In this document: positions 25,159-35,103 of the stretch, one piece after another | Layout: each line of letters opens with the position of its first letter | Numbering within the stretch: position 1 is the stretch's first letter | Made by a program: the position numbers and the translations under genes | DNA from: Aquimarina spongiae | GTDB lineage: Bacteria; Bacteroidota; Bacteroidia; Flavobacteriales; Flavobacteriaceae | Reading direction: 5' to 3' | DNA: 64,000 nt | NCBI RefSeq assembly: GCF_900141785.1 | Contig: NZ_FQYP01000003.1 | Location: forward strand, 248,001 to 312,000 | The notes under the pieces: model-generated | Database searches by the model: none | What the model saw: only the letters and a program-made list of their open reading frames with translations | Told to the model about the DNA's origin: nothing

Positions 25159-27795
25159 ATGACAAAAAGATTACCAATTGCGTATTTTACGTTACTTGCT
25201 TTATTCATAAACACATTATCAGTTTCTGCACAAACTATCCCTGGATCCGGAGGGAAAGAATATGTTTTGGGTGAGATCAAAGTGACTGGAACTACTAGTT
25301 ATAATGAAAATACCGTCATCACTTTTACAGGATTACGAAAAGGAGAACGCATCTTCTTACCAGGAGATCGTATTAGTAAAGTAATCAAAAAACTATGGGA
25401 TTTGGAGTTGTTTAGTGATATCAATTTTTACATCACAAATGTAGAAGGAGAAGTTGCAGACATCGAACTTAACATACAAGAGGTCCCAGAATTAAATGAG
25501 GTTCGCATTGAAGGAGTAAAAAAACGTAAAGGGGAAGATCTCATAAAAGATAATAGCCTTACTAAAGGAACCAAAGTAACAGAAAATCTTATTACCACTA
25601 CGCGAAATTTTATCGGTAATAAATACAAAAAAGAAGGTTTCTTAAATACCAAAGTAGCAATAAACACTACTCCAGTAACAGATACGGTAGCTACCAACAA
25701 AGTAAACATGTTGGTAAGAATCGACAAAGGTGATCGTGTAAAAGTTGCCAAAATCAATATCAATGGTAATGAGCAACTTTCTGACGCCAAGGTAAGAGGC
25801 GCCATGTCTAACACCAAACAGAAGAAAGCCTATAGGTTCTGGAAACGCTCAAAGTATATCAAAGCTGATTATCAGGATGACAAGGATAATGTCATCAAAA
25901 AATACAAGGAAAAGGGATATAGAGATGCTCGTATTGTTGGAGATTCTTTGATTATAAACGATGATAGCACAGTTTCTTTAAATCTGAATATCGAAGAAGG
26001 AAACAAATATTATTTTGGAAATATAAATTTCTTAGGAAACAGCGTATATACCGACAGACAACTAGCTAGACAACTTGTAATCAAAAAAGGAGATGTATAC
26101 AATGGTGTTTTATTAGAAAAACAAATTGCTGACAATACCAAACCTGATGCAGATGATCTGACAAACCTGTATCAGAATAACGGGTATTTATTCTCTAGTA
26201 TAGACGCAGTAGAAACCAATGTTTACAATGATACTATTGATTTTGAGATTCGTATTCGTGAAGGAAAATTGACATATTTTGATCATATTACAGTTACTGG
26301 GAACGACAAAACCAATGACCACGTAATTTACCGAATTTTAAGAACCAAACCAGGACAGCGTTATAGTAAAGATCTGGTAGTACGTACCGTACGAGAAATT
26401 GGACAATTAGGATTCTTCGATCCTGAACAGCTGGAGCCTCAATTCCAAAATGCAAATCCACAGGCAGGTACAATTGATATCAACTACCCTGTCGTAGAAA
26501 AAGGTTCCAGTCAGATTGAACTCCAAGGTGGTTTTGGAGGTGGAGGCTTTGTGGGTACACTAGGTTTGGCATTCAACAACTTCTCGATCCGAAATATCTT
26601 TAATGGTGAAGCGTATAGCCCACTACCTATGGGAGATGGCCAAACTTTGCGCCTTAGAGCCCAAGCCAGTAGATTTTTTCAGACTTACAGCTTGTCATTT
26701 ATTGAACCTTGGTTAGGTGGTAAACGCCCATATCAGTTATCCACATCATTCTCTCATACCATTCAGTTCCTATTTAACAATATTAATCGTGATGTAGATC
26801 GAGATAGTAAGTTCCTTATTACTGGTGGATCTATAGGTATCGCAAAAAGATTAAACTGGCCGGATAACTACTTTACCTTATCCCAAGCTGTTAGTATCAG
26901 ACACTACAACCTCAAAAACTACAACACCAGATTGTTTACATTTGGTAATGGATCGTCAAATGATTTATCCTATACTATAGGTTTAAGCAGAAATAACACT
27001 ACAGTAAACCCGATCTTCCCAATTGGAGGATCAGAATTTAATATTGTTGCCAAATTATCGTTACCTTACTCCTTGTTTGACGGAAATGATTATAGCGCAC
27101 TTGCAACACAAAGAGATGCACTAGAAGAAGAGCAAAGTAACCTTGATCTTACAGACACTCAACAACAGGTAAGAAGCCAGGAAATAAATGAAGAGATCGG
27201 AGAAATCGATCAAGAGCGTTTCAAGTGGTTAGAATACTATAAGATTAAGTTTGACGGTACCTGGTATACCAGCTTAATTAATTTAGGTAAAAAACCTCTT
27301 GTTTTAAGAACAAGAGCTGAATACGGATTCTTAGGATCTTATAATAGTAATAGAGGAAACATTCCTTTCGAGCGCTTTTTCCTTGGAGGTGATGGTTTGG
27401 GAGCTACAGCCCTTGATGGTCGTGAAGTTGTAGCGTTAAGAGGATATCCAAATCAGTCCTTAATTCCTTTGAGCAGACCTACGAATCAAGATTTTGATGG
27501 AGACGGTGCAACAATTTATAATAAATATTCGTTAGAACTTCGTTATCCAATAACGTTAAAACCAGCGGCATCTATCTATATGTTGACATTTTTGGAAGGT
27601 GGTGCTACCTATGACAGTTTTAAAGGATTCAATCCTTTTCAATTAAATCGTTCTGCTGGTGCAGGTTTACGTATCTTTATGCCAGCTTTTGGTTTATTAG
27701 GGATCGATTTTGGATATGGGTTTGACCCAATCCCAGGCACTAATACTGGGCCTAATGGATGGGAAACTCATTTTATTATTGGACAACAGTTTTAG
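25159..27795 (+). CDS. bamA: BamA, outer-membrane protein assembly factor
   Basis: A protein of 878 residues, with a signal peptide (cleavage near residue 25, SVSAQ). Five POTRA domains cover about residues 30-440, each starting with a variant of 'I..I.V.GN..': examples are EIKVTGTTSYNENTV, VAKINININGNEQ and FGNINFLGNSVY. The C-terminal half is the 16-strand barrel, with the LRGYPNQSL segment in loop 6 in place of VRGF, and the final strand ends in IIGQQF. ATG 25159 is preferred to an upstream start at 24985, which would lie inside uppS and lack a signal peptide. It inserts barrels such as the FadL- and SprA-type proteins of this window. Confidence 0.97.
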   Translation: MTKRLPIAYFTLLALFINTLSVSAQTIPGSGGKEYVLGEIKVTGTTSYNENTVITFTGLRKGERIFLPGDRISKVIKKLWDLELFSDINFYITNVEGEVADIELNIQEVPELNEVRIEGVKKRKGEDLIKDNSLTKGTKVTENLITTTRNFIGNKYKKEGFLNTKVAINTTPVTDTVATNKVNMLVRIDKGDRVKVAKININGNEQLSDAKVRGAMSNTKQKKAYRFWKRSKYIKADYQDDKDNVIKKYKEKGYRDARIVGDSLIINDDSTVSLNLNIEEGNKYYFGNINFLGNSVYTDRQLARQLVIKKGDVYNGVLLEKQIADNTKPDADDLTNLYQNNGYLFSSIDAVETNVYNDTIDFEIRIREGKLTYFDHITVTGNDKTNDHVIYRILRTKPGQRYSKDLVVRTVREIGQLGFFDPEQLEPQFQNANPQAGTIDINYPVVEKGSSQIELQGGFGGGGFVGTLGLAFNNFSIRNIFNGEAYSPLPMGDGQTLRLRAQASRFFQTYSLSFIEPWLGGKRPYQLSTSFSHTIQFLFNNINRDVDRDSKFLITGGSIGIAKRLNWPDNYFTLSQAVSIRHYNLKNYNTRLFTFGNGSSNDLSYTIGLSRNNTTVNPIFPIGGSEFNIVAKLSLPYSLFDGNDYSALATQRDALEEEQSNLDLTDTQQQVRSQEINEEIGEIDQERFKWLEYYKIKFDGTWYTSLINLGKKPLVLRTRAEYGFLGSYNSNRGNIPFERFFLGGDGLGATALDGREVVALRGYPNQSLIPLSRPTNQDFDGDGATIYNKYSLELRYPITLKPAASIYMLTFLEGGATYDSFKGFNPFQLNRSAGAGLRIFMPAFGLLGIDFGYGFDPIPGTNTGPNGWETHFIIGQQF

Positions 27796-27830
27796 TTTTG
27801 GCACGATTATTTCAATAAATAAACAAAATT

Positions 27831-28685
27831 ATGAAAACAAAGATTCTTTTAATGCTCGCCGCGATTGTCTGGTTGTCGTTCACATCATCCGCAAGCGCAC
27901 AAAAAGGCATCAGAATTGGTTACATTGATATGGAGTATATTCTAGAAAATGTTCCTGAATATAATCAAGCCTCTGCTGAACTTGAATCCAAAGTACAAAA
28001 ATGGAAGGTGGAGATCGAAGCTGAATTGAAAGAGGTAGATGAAATGCGAAAGGATCTGAATAATGAAAGAGTTTTGTTAACCAAAGAATTGATTGAAGAA
28101 AGAGAAGAAGACATTCTTTATAAGGAAAAAGAAATATTAGAATATCAGCAAAAAAGATTTGGCCCTAATGGGGATTTGTTTTTACAGAAAAAACGACTCG
28201 TACAGCCGGTACAAGATCAAGTTTTTGTAGCGGTACAAGAAATCGCAAAAAACAAACGATACGATTTCATTTTTGATAAGACTGCCGATTTGGTCATGTT
28301 GTACTCTGCAGATCGATATGATATCAGTGATCAGGTTTTATTAAGAATCAATAGAGCCTCAAAAAGAAAACAATTGAATAACAAGAGGGAGAAAAAAGCT
28401 TTAGAAAGGTCCGAAAAAAGAAGTGCTGCTCAAGAAAAAGAAGTAACAGACCGAGAAAGAGCTACCTTACAAAAACAATCTGAAAGAGAACAACTTCTTG
28501 CACAGCGTAAAGCCGAAAGAGATTCTATACGTGCTGCAAAAAGAAAAGAGTTTGAAGAAAGAAGAGCAAAACTATTAGAATTACAAAAAAAGAAAAAAGA
28601 CTCTATAGAGGCTTTAAAAGCCGCCAAGCAGAAACTGAAAGAGGATGACGATTCGCAATCTGATGGTGGAGACAATAACGAATAA
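27831..28685 (+). CDS. OmpH/Skp-family periplasmic chaperone with a long charged tail
   Basis: A protein of 284 residues with a signal peptide (cleavage near residue 24, ASAQ). IRIGYIDMEYILENVPEYN at the mature start is the family's N-terminal strand, followed by two long coiled-coil arms to about residue 170. Residues about 170-284 are an extra very charged tail (Lys/Glu/Arg and Ser), with a final acidic DDDSQSDGGDNNE, not present in the shorter paralogue that follows. Skp-type chaperones carry unfolded barrels to BamA. It is 35 bases after bamA and 39 before the second copy. Confidence 0.9.
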   Translation: MKTKILLMLAAIVWLSFTSSASAQKGIRIGYIDMEYILENVPEYNQASAELESKVQKWKVEIEAELKEVDEMRKDLNNERVLLTKELIEEREEDILYKEKEILEYQQKRFGPNGDLFLQKKRLVQPVQDQVFVAVQEIAKNKRYDFIFDKTADLVMLYSADRYDISDQVLLRINRASKRKQLNNKREKKALERSEKRSAAQEKEVTDRERATLQKQSEREQLLAQRKAERDSIRAAKRKEFEERRAKLLELQKKKKDSIEALKAAKQKLKEDDDSQSDGGDNNE

Positions 28686-28724
28686 ATAACTTTAAATTTT
28701 ATAACACCCTTTAATATTACTACA

Positions 28725-29234
28725 ATGAAACAATTTAGAACATTACTAGTAGCTATTGCAATTACTATGGGAACCACTGGTTTTGTAAATGCACAATCAA
28801 AAGTAGCACACATTGCATCGCAAGAATTAGTTGAGGCAATGCCTGCTTTCAAAGCTGCTAAAAGTGAGATCGAAAAGCTTAACAAGACTTATGATGCAGA
28901 GATTAGAAATATGGTTCTAGAATTGCAAAGCACTATTAAAAAGTACTCCCAAGAAGCTGAAACAAAAACAGACGAGGAAAACTTAAAAAGACAGCAAGAA
29001 ATTCAAGCTACAGAAAAAAGTATCAACGATTATAGAACCAATGCGCTTCAAGATCTTCAGAAAAAAGAAATAGAATTAATGAAGCCTATCTATGAAAAAG
29101 CACGTGCATCAATCCAAAAAGTAGCAAGAGCTCAAGGATTTAATTACGTACTTGACTCTACAACAGGAACAGGTGTAATCATGGCCGATGGTAAAGACCT
29201 AATGGCTGATGTAAAAAAGGACTTAGGTATCTAA
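28725..29234 (+). CDS. OmpH/Skp-family periplasmic chaperone, short form
   Basis: A protein of 169 residues with a signal peptide (cleavage near residue 23, VNAQ). The mature part, SKVAHIASQELVEAMPAF, then a helix with regular Lys/Glu spacing, then FNYVLDSTTGTG..ADGKDL, is the standard Skp plan. It is the last gene of the envelope operon; the terminator at 29269 follows. The tandem long and short forms suggest different clients. Confidence 0.93.
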   Translation: MKQFRTLLVAIAITMGTTGFVNAQSKVAHIASQELVEAMPAFKAAKSEIEKLNKTYDAEIRNMVLELQSTIKKYSQEAETKTDEENLKRQQEIQATEKSINDYRTNALQDLQKKEIELMKPIYEKARASIQKVARAQGFNYVLDSTTGTGVIMADGKDLMADVKKDLGI

Positions 29235-29268
29235 TCCGAAACCAAATTCTTTTACAAATAAAATTAAG

Positions 29269-29300
29269 GACAGTGAAGACTATTTCTCACTGTCTTTTTT
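29269..29300 (+). terminator. Terminator of the envelope operon
   Basis: GACAGTGA (29269-29276) pairs with TCACTGTC (29287-29294) and is followed by six T. It lies 35 bases after the short Skp gene. Confidence 0.88.
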
Positions 29301-29325
29301 ATTTTTGAAACAAATTGCACGGTAG

Positions 29326-30117
29326 ATGACACAAAATCAACCCATCGGAATATTTGACTCTGGAGTTGGCGGTACCTCCATATGGAAAGAAATTGCTGCG
29401 CTTTTACCCAGCGAGGACTGCATTTTTTTGGCAGATAGCAAATATGCCCCATATGGTAAAAGAAGTAAGGATGAAATTTTGCAGTTAAGTATCAAAAACA
29501 CCGAAAAACTACTAGCATTAAACAGCAAAATTATCGTAGTAGCCTGCAATACAGCTACTACTAACGCGATAAAAACGTTACGCGACACTTATGATGTTCC
29601 ATTTATTGGGATTGAACCTGCTATAAAACCTGCGGCTATTCACACCAAAACCAAAAAAGTTGGTGTACTGGCTACCAAAGGAACTTTATCCAGTGAGCTA
29701 TTTGCACAGACCTCTGATCTCTATGCTCAAAATATTGAAGTGATTGAGGTGATTGGAACTGGATTGGTGGAGCTCATCGAAGAAGGTGAAATCCGTTCAA
29801 AAAAAATGCTCCATCTATTACAATCATATATGGATCCAATGCTGGAAAAGGATATAGACCACCTTGTTTTGGGTTGTACGCATTATCCCTATCTAATTCC
29901 GGTCTTAAAAAAGATACTCCCGAGCAAAGTAACGATTATTGATTCTGGAGAGGCTGTTGCAAGACAAACCAAAGCAGTGTTAGCTATCAACGGGATTTTG
30001 AATTCAAAATCCGATTTGGGAACGCACCAATTATATACTAACGCTAATCCCGAAATCCTTGCAGACATCGTCGCTTCAACAACAGTATCCCCTACGGTAA
30101 GCTTTTTGAACTTTTAG
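29326..30117 (+). CDS. murI: Glutamate racemase
   Basis: A protein of 263 residues that makes D-glutamate for peptidoglycan. D11-S12 are in IGIFDSGVGG, the first catalytic Cys is C74 (VVACNTAT), and the second is C184 (VLGCTHYPYL). The family's ADSKYAPYG segment is present. The length is usual. Its stop (30115-30117) directly abuts the stop of the convergent regulator gene, with no spacing. TATTTTTG at 29300-29307 could be its -7 element, overlapping the preceding terminator. Confidence 0.97.
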   Translation: MTQNQPIGIFDSGVGGTSIWKEIAALLPSEDCIFLADSKYAPYGKRSKDEILQLSIKNTEKLLALNSKIIVVACNTATTNAIKTLRDTYDVPFIGIEPAIKPAAIHTKTKKVGVLATKGTLSSELFAQTSDLYAQNIEVIEVIGTGLVELIEEGEIRSKKMLHLLQSYMDPMLEKDIDHLVLGCTHYPYLIPVLKKILPSKVTIIDSGEAVARQTKAVLAINGILNSKSDLGTHQLYTNANPEILADIVASTTVSPTVSFLNF

Positions 30118-30849
30118 TTATTTAAAACAATCCAGCAAAGCTCCTTTTTTTGAAGAAGAGACAGCCAACTCTTTCCCAGAAGTGAGTACCACACTCCCTC
30201 CTTTTCCTTTTCGATATCTGGTAATTCTTCCAATATTCACCAAATAACTTTTATGTATTCTTAAGAAACCATGCACCCTGAGTAGATCTTCAAAATATTT
30301 CAAGGTTTTACTGACTAGCTTCTGTCCTTTTTCCAGATAAATTTTGGTATAATTATCATCAGCTTCACAATATAAGATATCTGCTACTTCCAGGATTTCG
30401 AAACCATCCTGTTGGGGAATAGTAATTTTGCTTTCCACTGCGGCCATTTTTGGTACCAATACAGCATCTTGCAGCGCCATTTCTTTCTGTTTGATATGAG
30501 TAACATGATCTACCGCTTTAATCAAATTATCAATAGCGATAGGCTTCAATAGATAATAAGTAGCCTGCGCGTTTAATGCTTCAACCGCATAATGATCATA
30601 AGCTGTCACAAATACAATTTCAAAAGTACGATCCGGAACTTGCTCCAGTAGGTCAAAAGCATTTCCATATGGCATTTCTACATCTAGAAATAACATGTCT
30701 GGTGTGATCGTTTCTAAAAGCTCTAACGTTTCTTGCACACTAGCAGCTTCACCCAATATGGTCACAGAAGTACAATATTTTTCTAAATAGTTACGCAGGA
30801 TTAACCTGCTGTTTGCTTCATCGTCTACAATAATTGCGGTTAAATTCAT
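30118..30849 (-). CDS. LytTR-family response regulator
   Basis: A protein of 243 residues. The receiver domain (about 1-120) has the acidic pair D9-D10, phospho-acceptor D56 (LFLDVEMP), T/S about 83 (FVTAYD) and K105 (LLKPI). The LytTR DNA-binding domain fills about 145-243, with DILYCEADDNYTKIYL and RVHGFLRIHKSYLVNI. It overlaps the kinase gene by 4 bases (ATGA), so translation is coupled. Its targets are not shown. Confidence 0.95.
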   Translation of the reverse strand: MNLTAIIVDDEANSRLILRNYLEKYCTSVTILGEAASVQETLELLETITPDMLFLDVEMPYGNAFDLLEQVPDRTFEIVFVTAYDHYAVEALNAQATYYLLKPIAIDNLIKAVDHVTHIKQKEMALQDAVLVPKMAAVESKITIPQQDGFEILEVADILYCEADDNYTKIYLEKGQKLVSKTLKYFEDLLRVHGFLRIHKSYLVNIGRITRYRKGKGGSVVLTSGKELAVSSSKKGALLDCFK

Positions 30850-33071
30850 CTATCTTTTTTAAGTATTAATTGCACTCGCGTTCCTTCTTCATTCCCGTTT
30901 AGATCCGAAATAAAAACATCGACTTTATCTTTGTACATTTCGTTAAGAATTTCTATTCTTTTTTTAATGTTGCCCATCCCTCGAGATTTTTGCAACTTCT
31001 GATTATTGGTTTTTAATGCTTTAGATTGCTTTCTCCCAATACCATCATCTTCAATAACAATCTTAATACTACCTTCGTCTATCTTATCAAATCGGATAGA
31101 TAATGTACCTTTTTCTGATTTATACCGCAACCCATGCCAAACGGCGTTCTCTACATAAGGTTGCAAAAGCATTGGTGGGATCATATATTCGGCCACATCT
31201 ATAGCCGGATCTACCTCCACCTGGTACTCAAATTTATCCTGAAATCTAAAGTGCTCCAGCTGCACGTACAAACGCAATAGTTCTATTTCCTTTTCCAACG
31301 GAATAAAATCCTCTTCACTGTTTTCCAAGACTGCTCTCATCAACAATGAAAAGTCGGTAAGATATCGATTTGCTGTTCTTTCATCACTGGTTGCAATAAA
31401 GGTATTTACCGAATTTAAAGCATTGAAAATAAAATGAGGATTCATCTGAGATCGCAGAGACTTTAATGCCAAAAGATTATTCGCATACCGCTGTTGTTTG
31501 ATATTTCTGAACATTAAATACGCCATTAGTAATAATAACACCGAAAGGCCAATCAAGAAATAAATCATCACTTGTTGGCGTAAACTTTTTTGATCTAAAA
31601 TTTCCTGAGAAGCGAACGCAAGTTGATAACGCGTCTCATTAAGTTCTCGGTCTTTCTCTAAAGTCTCAATTCTATTAGCACTCAAAGCCAACTCCCGACC
31701 AAATCGGGCCGCCTGAGATATTTCTTGTTCCTTTTGGATATATAACTTATCTACGATCACTTCATACTCCTCAAACTCTTCTGAAGCTTTTTCTAGCTCT
31801 CCCTTTTCACGATACACCTCTCCCAATTTCCGGGTAGCATCTTTTTGTACGATAAGATCATTTTTTGATGCCGCTTCCTTTTTACTCTCTTCAAAATAAC
31901 TAATCGCTTCATCATATTTTTCTTGTGCTGCAAATGCATTGGCAATCTTATAATTTTGTACTTGCGGTGTAATTGCTTTATCCTCTTCCAACAACTCGTC
32001 TTCGGCGTTTTCCTCTATTTCCTCAATATCTGCCAGTGCTTCTTTACGTAATTGTATTTCTTTGTCATAACTATTACTCTTGTTATAAAAATCGGCAGCT
32101 ACACTACGCTGTCTTGCAGCCGTTTTTCTATCTTGTTGCTGAGCCAACTGTACCGAATTATCTAGGTACCCCGCTGCATCAGAAGTATTACCTTGTTCTT
32201 GAAGTATATCAGCCAGTTTGGTGTTTAAAGATATTTCTTTATCATCAAGATTTTTCCTCTTACTTAGAGACAGTGCACTATTATAATTTTGAATAGCTCC
32301 CGAAGAATTTTCTAATCCTTTATTACTATCTCCCAAACCTTCTAAAACCAATATTTTTTGCTCTGCATTTAATCGGGACCTTTGCAGTTCGCTGAACGTT
32401 TTAAAAGCGCCTTGGTAATTCTTATCCTCAAGTTGCGCTTTTCCTAATTTAATTTTTACATCAGTATTATAGGCATAGGATAGGCTAATTCTGTAATTGC
32501 TTTCTGCCAGATCAGGTTGTTTTGAAAAACTATAGATATCTGCAAGGGTTTCATAGAGTTCTGCCCTCTTCATATCACCTTTTGGGTCATCTTCCTGAAT
32601 ACTTTCAAGGGATTTTGTGATATATCCAATACTCGCAGATACATCCTTTCTTATTGTACTTCGAGCTAATTGAAGGTTTTCCTGATATTCTGACTCTGTC
32701 CTTTTCTTGGATAACTTTTGTGATCTTATCGTTACCGGGTTTTCCTTTACTTCAACATCTACTCGCTGTCCGTCTTTAACAACATATCGCACCGTCTCGA
32801 AACTGTCATGGCTAATAACAATCTCATCTCCTATTCGTGCCTGTATTCTAAAGTCCCCAAAAACATCGGTCAATACTGTACCCTTACCCATTATGGTAAT
32901 CTCTACATCTTTGATCGCTTTTTTGGTCTTTTTTTCTTTTACAGAACCCTTAATCACCATTGGCTTAGTTATGACGGGGGCTTCATTTTCTTCTTGAGAA
33001 AAACCTTGAAAAGACACTATCAAAAATAACAGCAGCATTACGCCAGACCACTTTATCATCTTCTGTTTCAT
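30846..33071 (-). CDS. Sensor histidine kinase with N-terminal carboxypeptidase-regulatory-like domain and TPR repeats
   Basis: A protein of 741 residues. A signal peptide (about 1-26, GFSQ) is followed by a beta-sandwich of the CarboxypepD_reg type (about 36-108: VIKGSVKEKKTKKAIKDVEI, TDVFGDFRI). TPR-like repeats run from about 168 to 448, then a coiled coil, one membrane helix (about 501-521), the LytS-type His kinase motif with H546 (SQMNPHFIFNALN), the ATPase N-box NAVWHGL and G-box DDGIG. The sensory part is thus periplasmic. ATG 33071 gives a clean signal peptide; an ATG at 33137 adds 22 residues and is less likely. The stimulus is unknown. Confidence 0.93.
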   Translation of the reverse strand: MKQKMIKWSGVMLLLFLIVSFQGFSQEENEAPVITKPMVIKGSVKEKKTKKAIKDVEITIMGKGTVLTDVFGDFRIQARIGDEIVISHDSFETVRYVVKDGQRVDVEVKENPVTIRSQKLSKKRTESEYQENLQLARSTIRKDVSASIGYITKSLESIQEDDPKGDMKRAELYETLADIYSFSKQPDLAESNYRISLSYAYNTDVKIKLGKAQLEDKNYQGAFKTFSELQRSRLNAEQKILVLEGLGDSNKGLENSSGAIQNYNSALSLSKRKNLDDKEISLNTKLADILQEQGNTSDAAGYLDNSVQLAQQQDRKTAARQRSVAADFYNKSNSYDKEIQLRKEALADIEEIEENAEDELLEEDKAITPQVQNYKIANAFAAQEKYDEAISYFEESKKEAASKNDLIVQKDATRKLGEVYREKGELEKASEEFEEYEVIVDKLYIQKEQEISQAARFGRELALSANRIETLEKDRELNETRYQLAFASQEILDQKSLRQQVMIYFLIGLSVLLLLMAYLMFRNIKQQRYANNLLALKSLRSQMNPHFIFNALNSVNTFIATSDERTANRYLTDFSLLMRAVLENSEEDFIPLEKEIELLRLYVQLEHFRFQDKFEYQVEVDPAIDVAEYMIPPMLLQPYVENAVWHGLRYKSEKGTLSIRFDKIDEGSIKIVIEDDGIGRKQSKALKTNNQKLQKSRGMGNIKKRIEILNEMYKDKVDVFISDLNGNEEGTRVQLILKKDR

Positions 33072-33275
33072 AAGGATAAACTTAATCCATTTCATTGGGA
33101 AAATAAAATTCTCATTCTGCAAAAACAGCAACAACATGGTGTTTTTGGGTTTAAAAAAGTACTTTCCCTAATTCTGTATATCCGTTTACTAACCAGAAAT
33201 GCCATTTCCCTCATTCCAGATTTTTCTCCAAAAAAGTTCAGGGTACTTTTAACCACGAATTTAAAAAACAACATC

Positions 33276-34445
33276 ATGAGAATTTTTTATATATGGAGTA
33301 TGTTTATGTTGCTTATTCATATTTCTTGTAATGCAAGCACCAAACAGAATAATGAGGTAGCACTTACCGAAAAACCCCATAAAATCTTAACGACCAAAAC
33401 TGATCCTAATACCAGTAACATTCAAGTGGCTTTGCTGCTCGATACTAGCAATAGTATGGACGGACTTATAGAGCAGGCCAAAGCGCAACTATGGGAAATC
33501 GTTAACGAATTGTCGTACGCAAAATGTGGGCATAATAAAATCAGATTACAGATTTCTTTATATGAATATGGTAATGATGGATTACCATCAAAAGAAGGTT
33601 ACATCCGGCAAGTACTGCCATTCTCTGATGATTTAGATGAAATTTCCAAAGAACTATTCGGGTTGACTACCAATGGTGGTAACGAGTACTGCGGAAAGGT
33701 AATTGCCACATCGATCAATCAATTGGATTGGAAAAAAAGTAACGACGATCTTAAACTGATATTTATTGCCGGAAATGAACCGTTTACTCAAGGACCTACC
33801 AATTACAAAGATGCAGCTACTGATGCTTTGGAAAAAGGGATCACAATCAATACTATATTTTGTGGGAACTTCAGACAAGGGATCGACACGATGTGGAAAC
33901 ATGGTGCTGACCTAACTTATGGAGAGTACAGCGCTATCGATCACAACCATCAAACAGTTCATATAGCAACCCCATATGATGATATTATTCTTCAACTTAA
34001 CAACCAATTAAACGATACTTACATCTATTACGGTAGTCGTGGAGCTCAAAAAAGAAGCATGCAAATGGAACAAGACCAAAATGCCAAGTCGTATAGCCCG
34101 GCAAATGCAGTAAGTAGAACTATTAGTAAAAGCTCTGGTTTTTACAAAAATAAAAGCTGGGACCTTATCGATGCTGCCGAAGATGAAGAGTTTGAAATTG
34201 ATAAAATAGCTGAAGAGCAACTTCCTATAGAATTACAGGATAAATCTACAGCCGAATTAAAAAAACACATTGCCAAAAAAAGTGCTAAGCGTAAAGAAAT
34301 ACAGCAAAAGATCCAGGAGCTGAACAAAAAACGTGTGGAATATATCAAAACTAATAGTAAGAAGAATGACACCAGCCTAGAAACTGCTTTATTGAACGCT
34401 ATCAAAAGTCAAGGTAAAAAGAAATCCTTTAGCTGGGAAGATTAA
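33276..34445 (+). CDS. VWA-domain secreted protein or lipoprotein
   Basis: A protein of 389 residues. The N-terminal hydrophobic segment ends in HISC with Cys at residue 18, a weak lipobox, so it is probably exported and may be lipidated. The VWA domain starts at about residue 50, with the metal-binding DTSNS (D56, S58, S60) and later TNGG and GNEPF segments that fit its loops. After about residue 300 there is a very charged coiled coil of about 80 residues (KKHIAKKSAKRKEIQQKI). VWA domains bind proteins in a metal-dependent way. It is followed after 11 bases by a rhodanese-like gene. The function of the pair is unknown. Confidence 0.85.
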   Translation: MRIFYIWSMFMLLIHISCNASTKQNNEVALTEKPHKILTTKTDPNTSNIQVALLLDTSNSMDGLIEQAKAQLWEIVNELSYAKCGHNKIRLQISLYEYGNDGLPSKEGYIRQVLPFSDDLDEISKELFGLTTNGGNEYCGKVIATSINQLDWKKSNDDLKLIFIAGNEPFTQGPTNYKDAATDALEKGITINTIFCGNFRQGIDTMWKHGADLTYGEYSAIDHNHQTVHIATPYDDIILQLNNQLNDTYIYYGSRGAQKRSMQMEQDQNAKSYSPANAVSRTISKSSGFYKNKSWDLIDAAEDEEFEIDKIAEEQLPIELQDKSTAELKKHIAKKSAKRKEIQQKIQELNKKRVEYIKTNSKKNDTSLETALLNAIKSQGKKKSFSWED

Positions 34446-34456
34446 AACAAAACACT

Positions 34457-34966
34457 ATGAGAACTGTACTATTTATTATCATAACAAGTATATCATTTAC
34501 AATGACATCACAACCCAAAGCAAAACTTCAAAAATCTATGGTAGATTATGACTCTTTTATAGAAGTTTCTGAAGAAGTAATGAGTTATCGAGAGAAAAGA
34601 TTGATCCCCTTGGATGTTTTTCTTGAGTACATGAAGGATGAAAATACTATTTTGTTGGACACACGTTCTAAAACCATGTATAGCCAAAAACACCTAAAAG
34701 GAGCAATTCATATCAATTTTTCAGATTTCACCAAAGAAGAATTGGCAAAACATATCCCTTCAAAGGATACAAGAATTTTGATTTATTGCAACAACAACCT
34801 AATAGGAGACACGAAGTTTTTTGCTAGTAAAAGAGCGCCTTTGGCTTTAAACATACCTACATTTATTAATCTCTATGGGTATGGATATAAGAACATATAC
34901 GAACTGGCTTCATTGGTCTCAATAAATGATCAACGATTGCAGTTTGAGGGAAAATCAGTACGCTAA
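34457..34966 (+). CDS. Secreted rhodanese-like domain protein
   Basis: A protein of 169 residues. An N-terminal hydrophobic stretch (about 3-17, ending TMTSQ) looks like a signal peptide. The rhodanese-like fold has LLDTRSKTMYSQKHLKGAIHIN (about 66-87) and the active-site Cys C111 (LIYCNNNLIG), so the sulfurtransferase Cys is kept, but the loop is not the classical CRxGxR. Residues about 18-55 have no match that I know. It follows the VWA gene at 11 bases, then comes a strong terminator, which makes this a two-gene operon. Confidence 0.85.
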   Translation: MRTVLFIIITSISFTMTSQPKAKLQKSMVDYDSFIEVSEEVMSYREKRLIPLDVFLEYMKDENTILLDTRSKTMYSQKHLKGAIHINFSDFTKEELAKHIPSKDTRILIYCNNNLIGDTKFFASKRAPLALNIPTFINLYGYGYKNIYELASLVSINDQRLQFEGKSVR

Positions 34967-34985
34967 ATTTTATAAATTGGAATAC

Positions 34986-35012
34986 AAAAAGCTCGCATCT
35001 GCGAGCTTTTTG
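34986..35012. terminator. Terminator after the VWA-rhodanese operon
   Basis: AAAAAGCTCGC and GCGAGCTTTTT pair with a short loop. It has both A and T runs, so it can act in either direction. Confidence 0.88.
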
Positions 35013-35103
35013 TATTTTCTACACACCATTACTATCTGCGTTCGGAAACGGTATAAAAATTGTAGTTATTTGCGTAAATTCTGATAGTTAAAATCCTTTT
35101 CTA

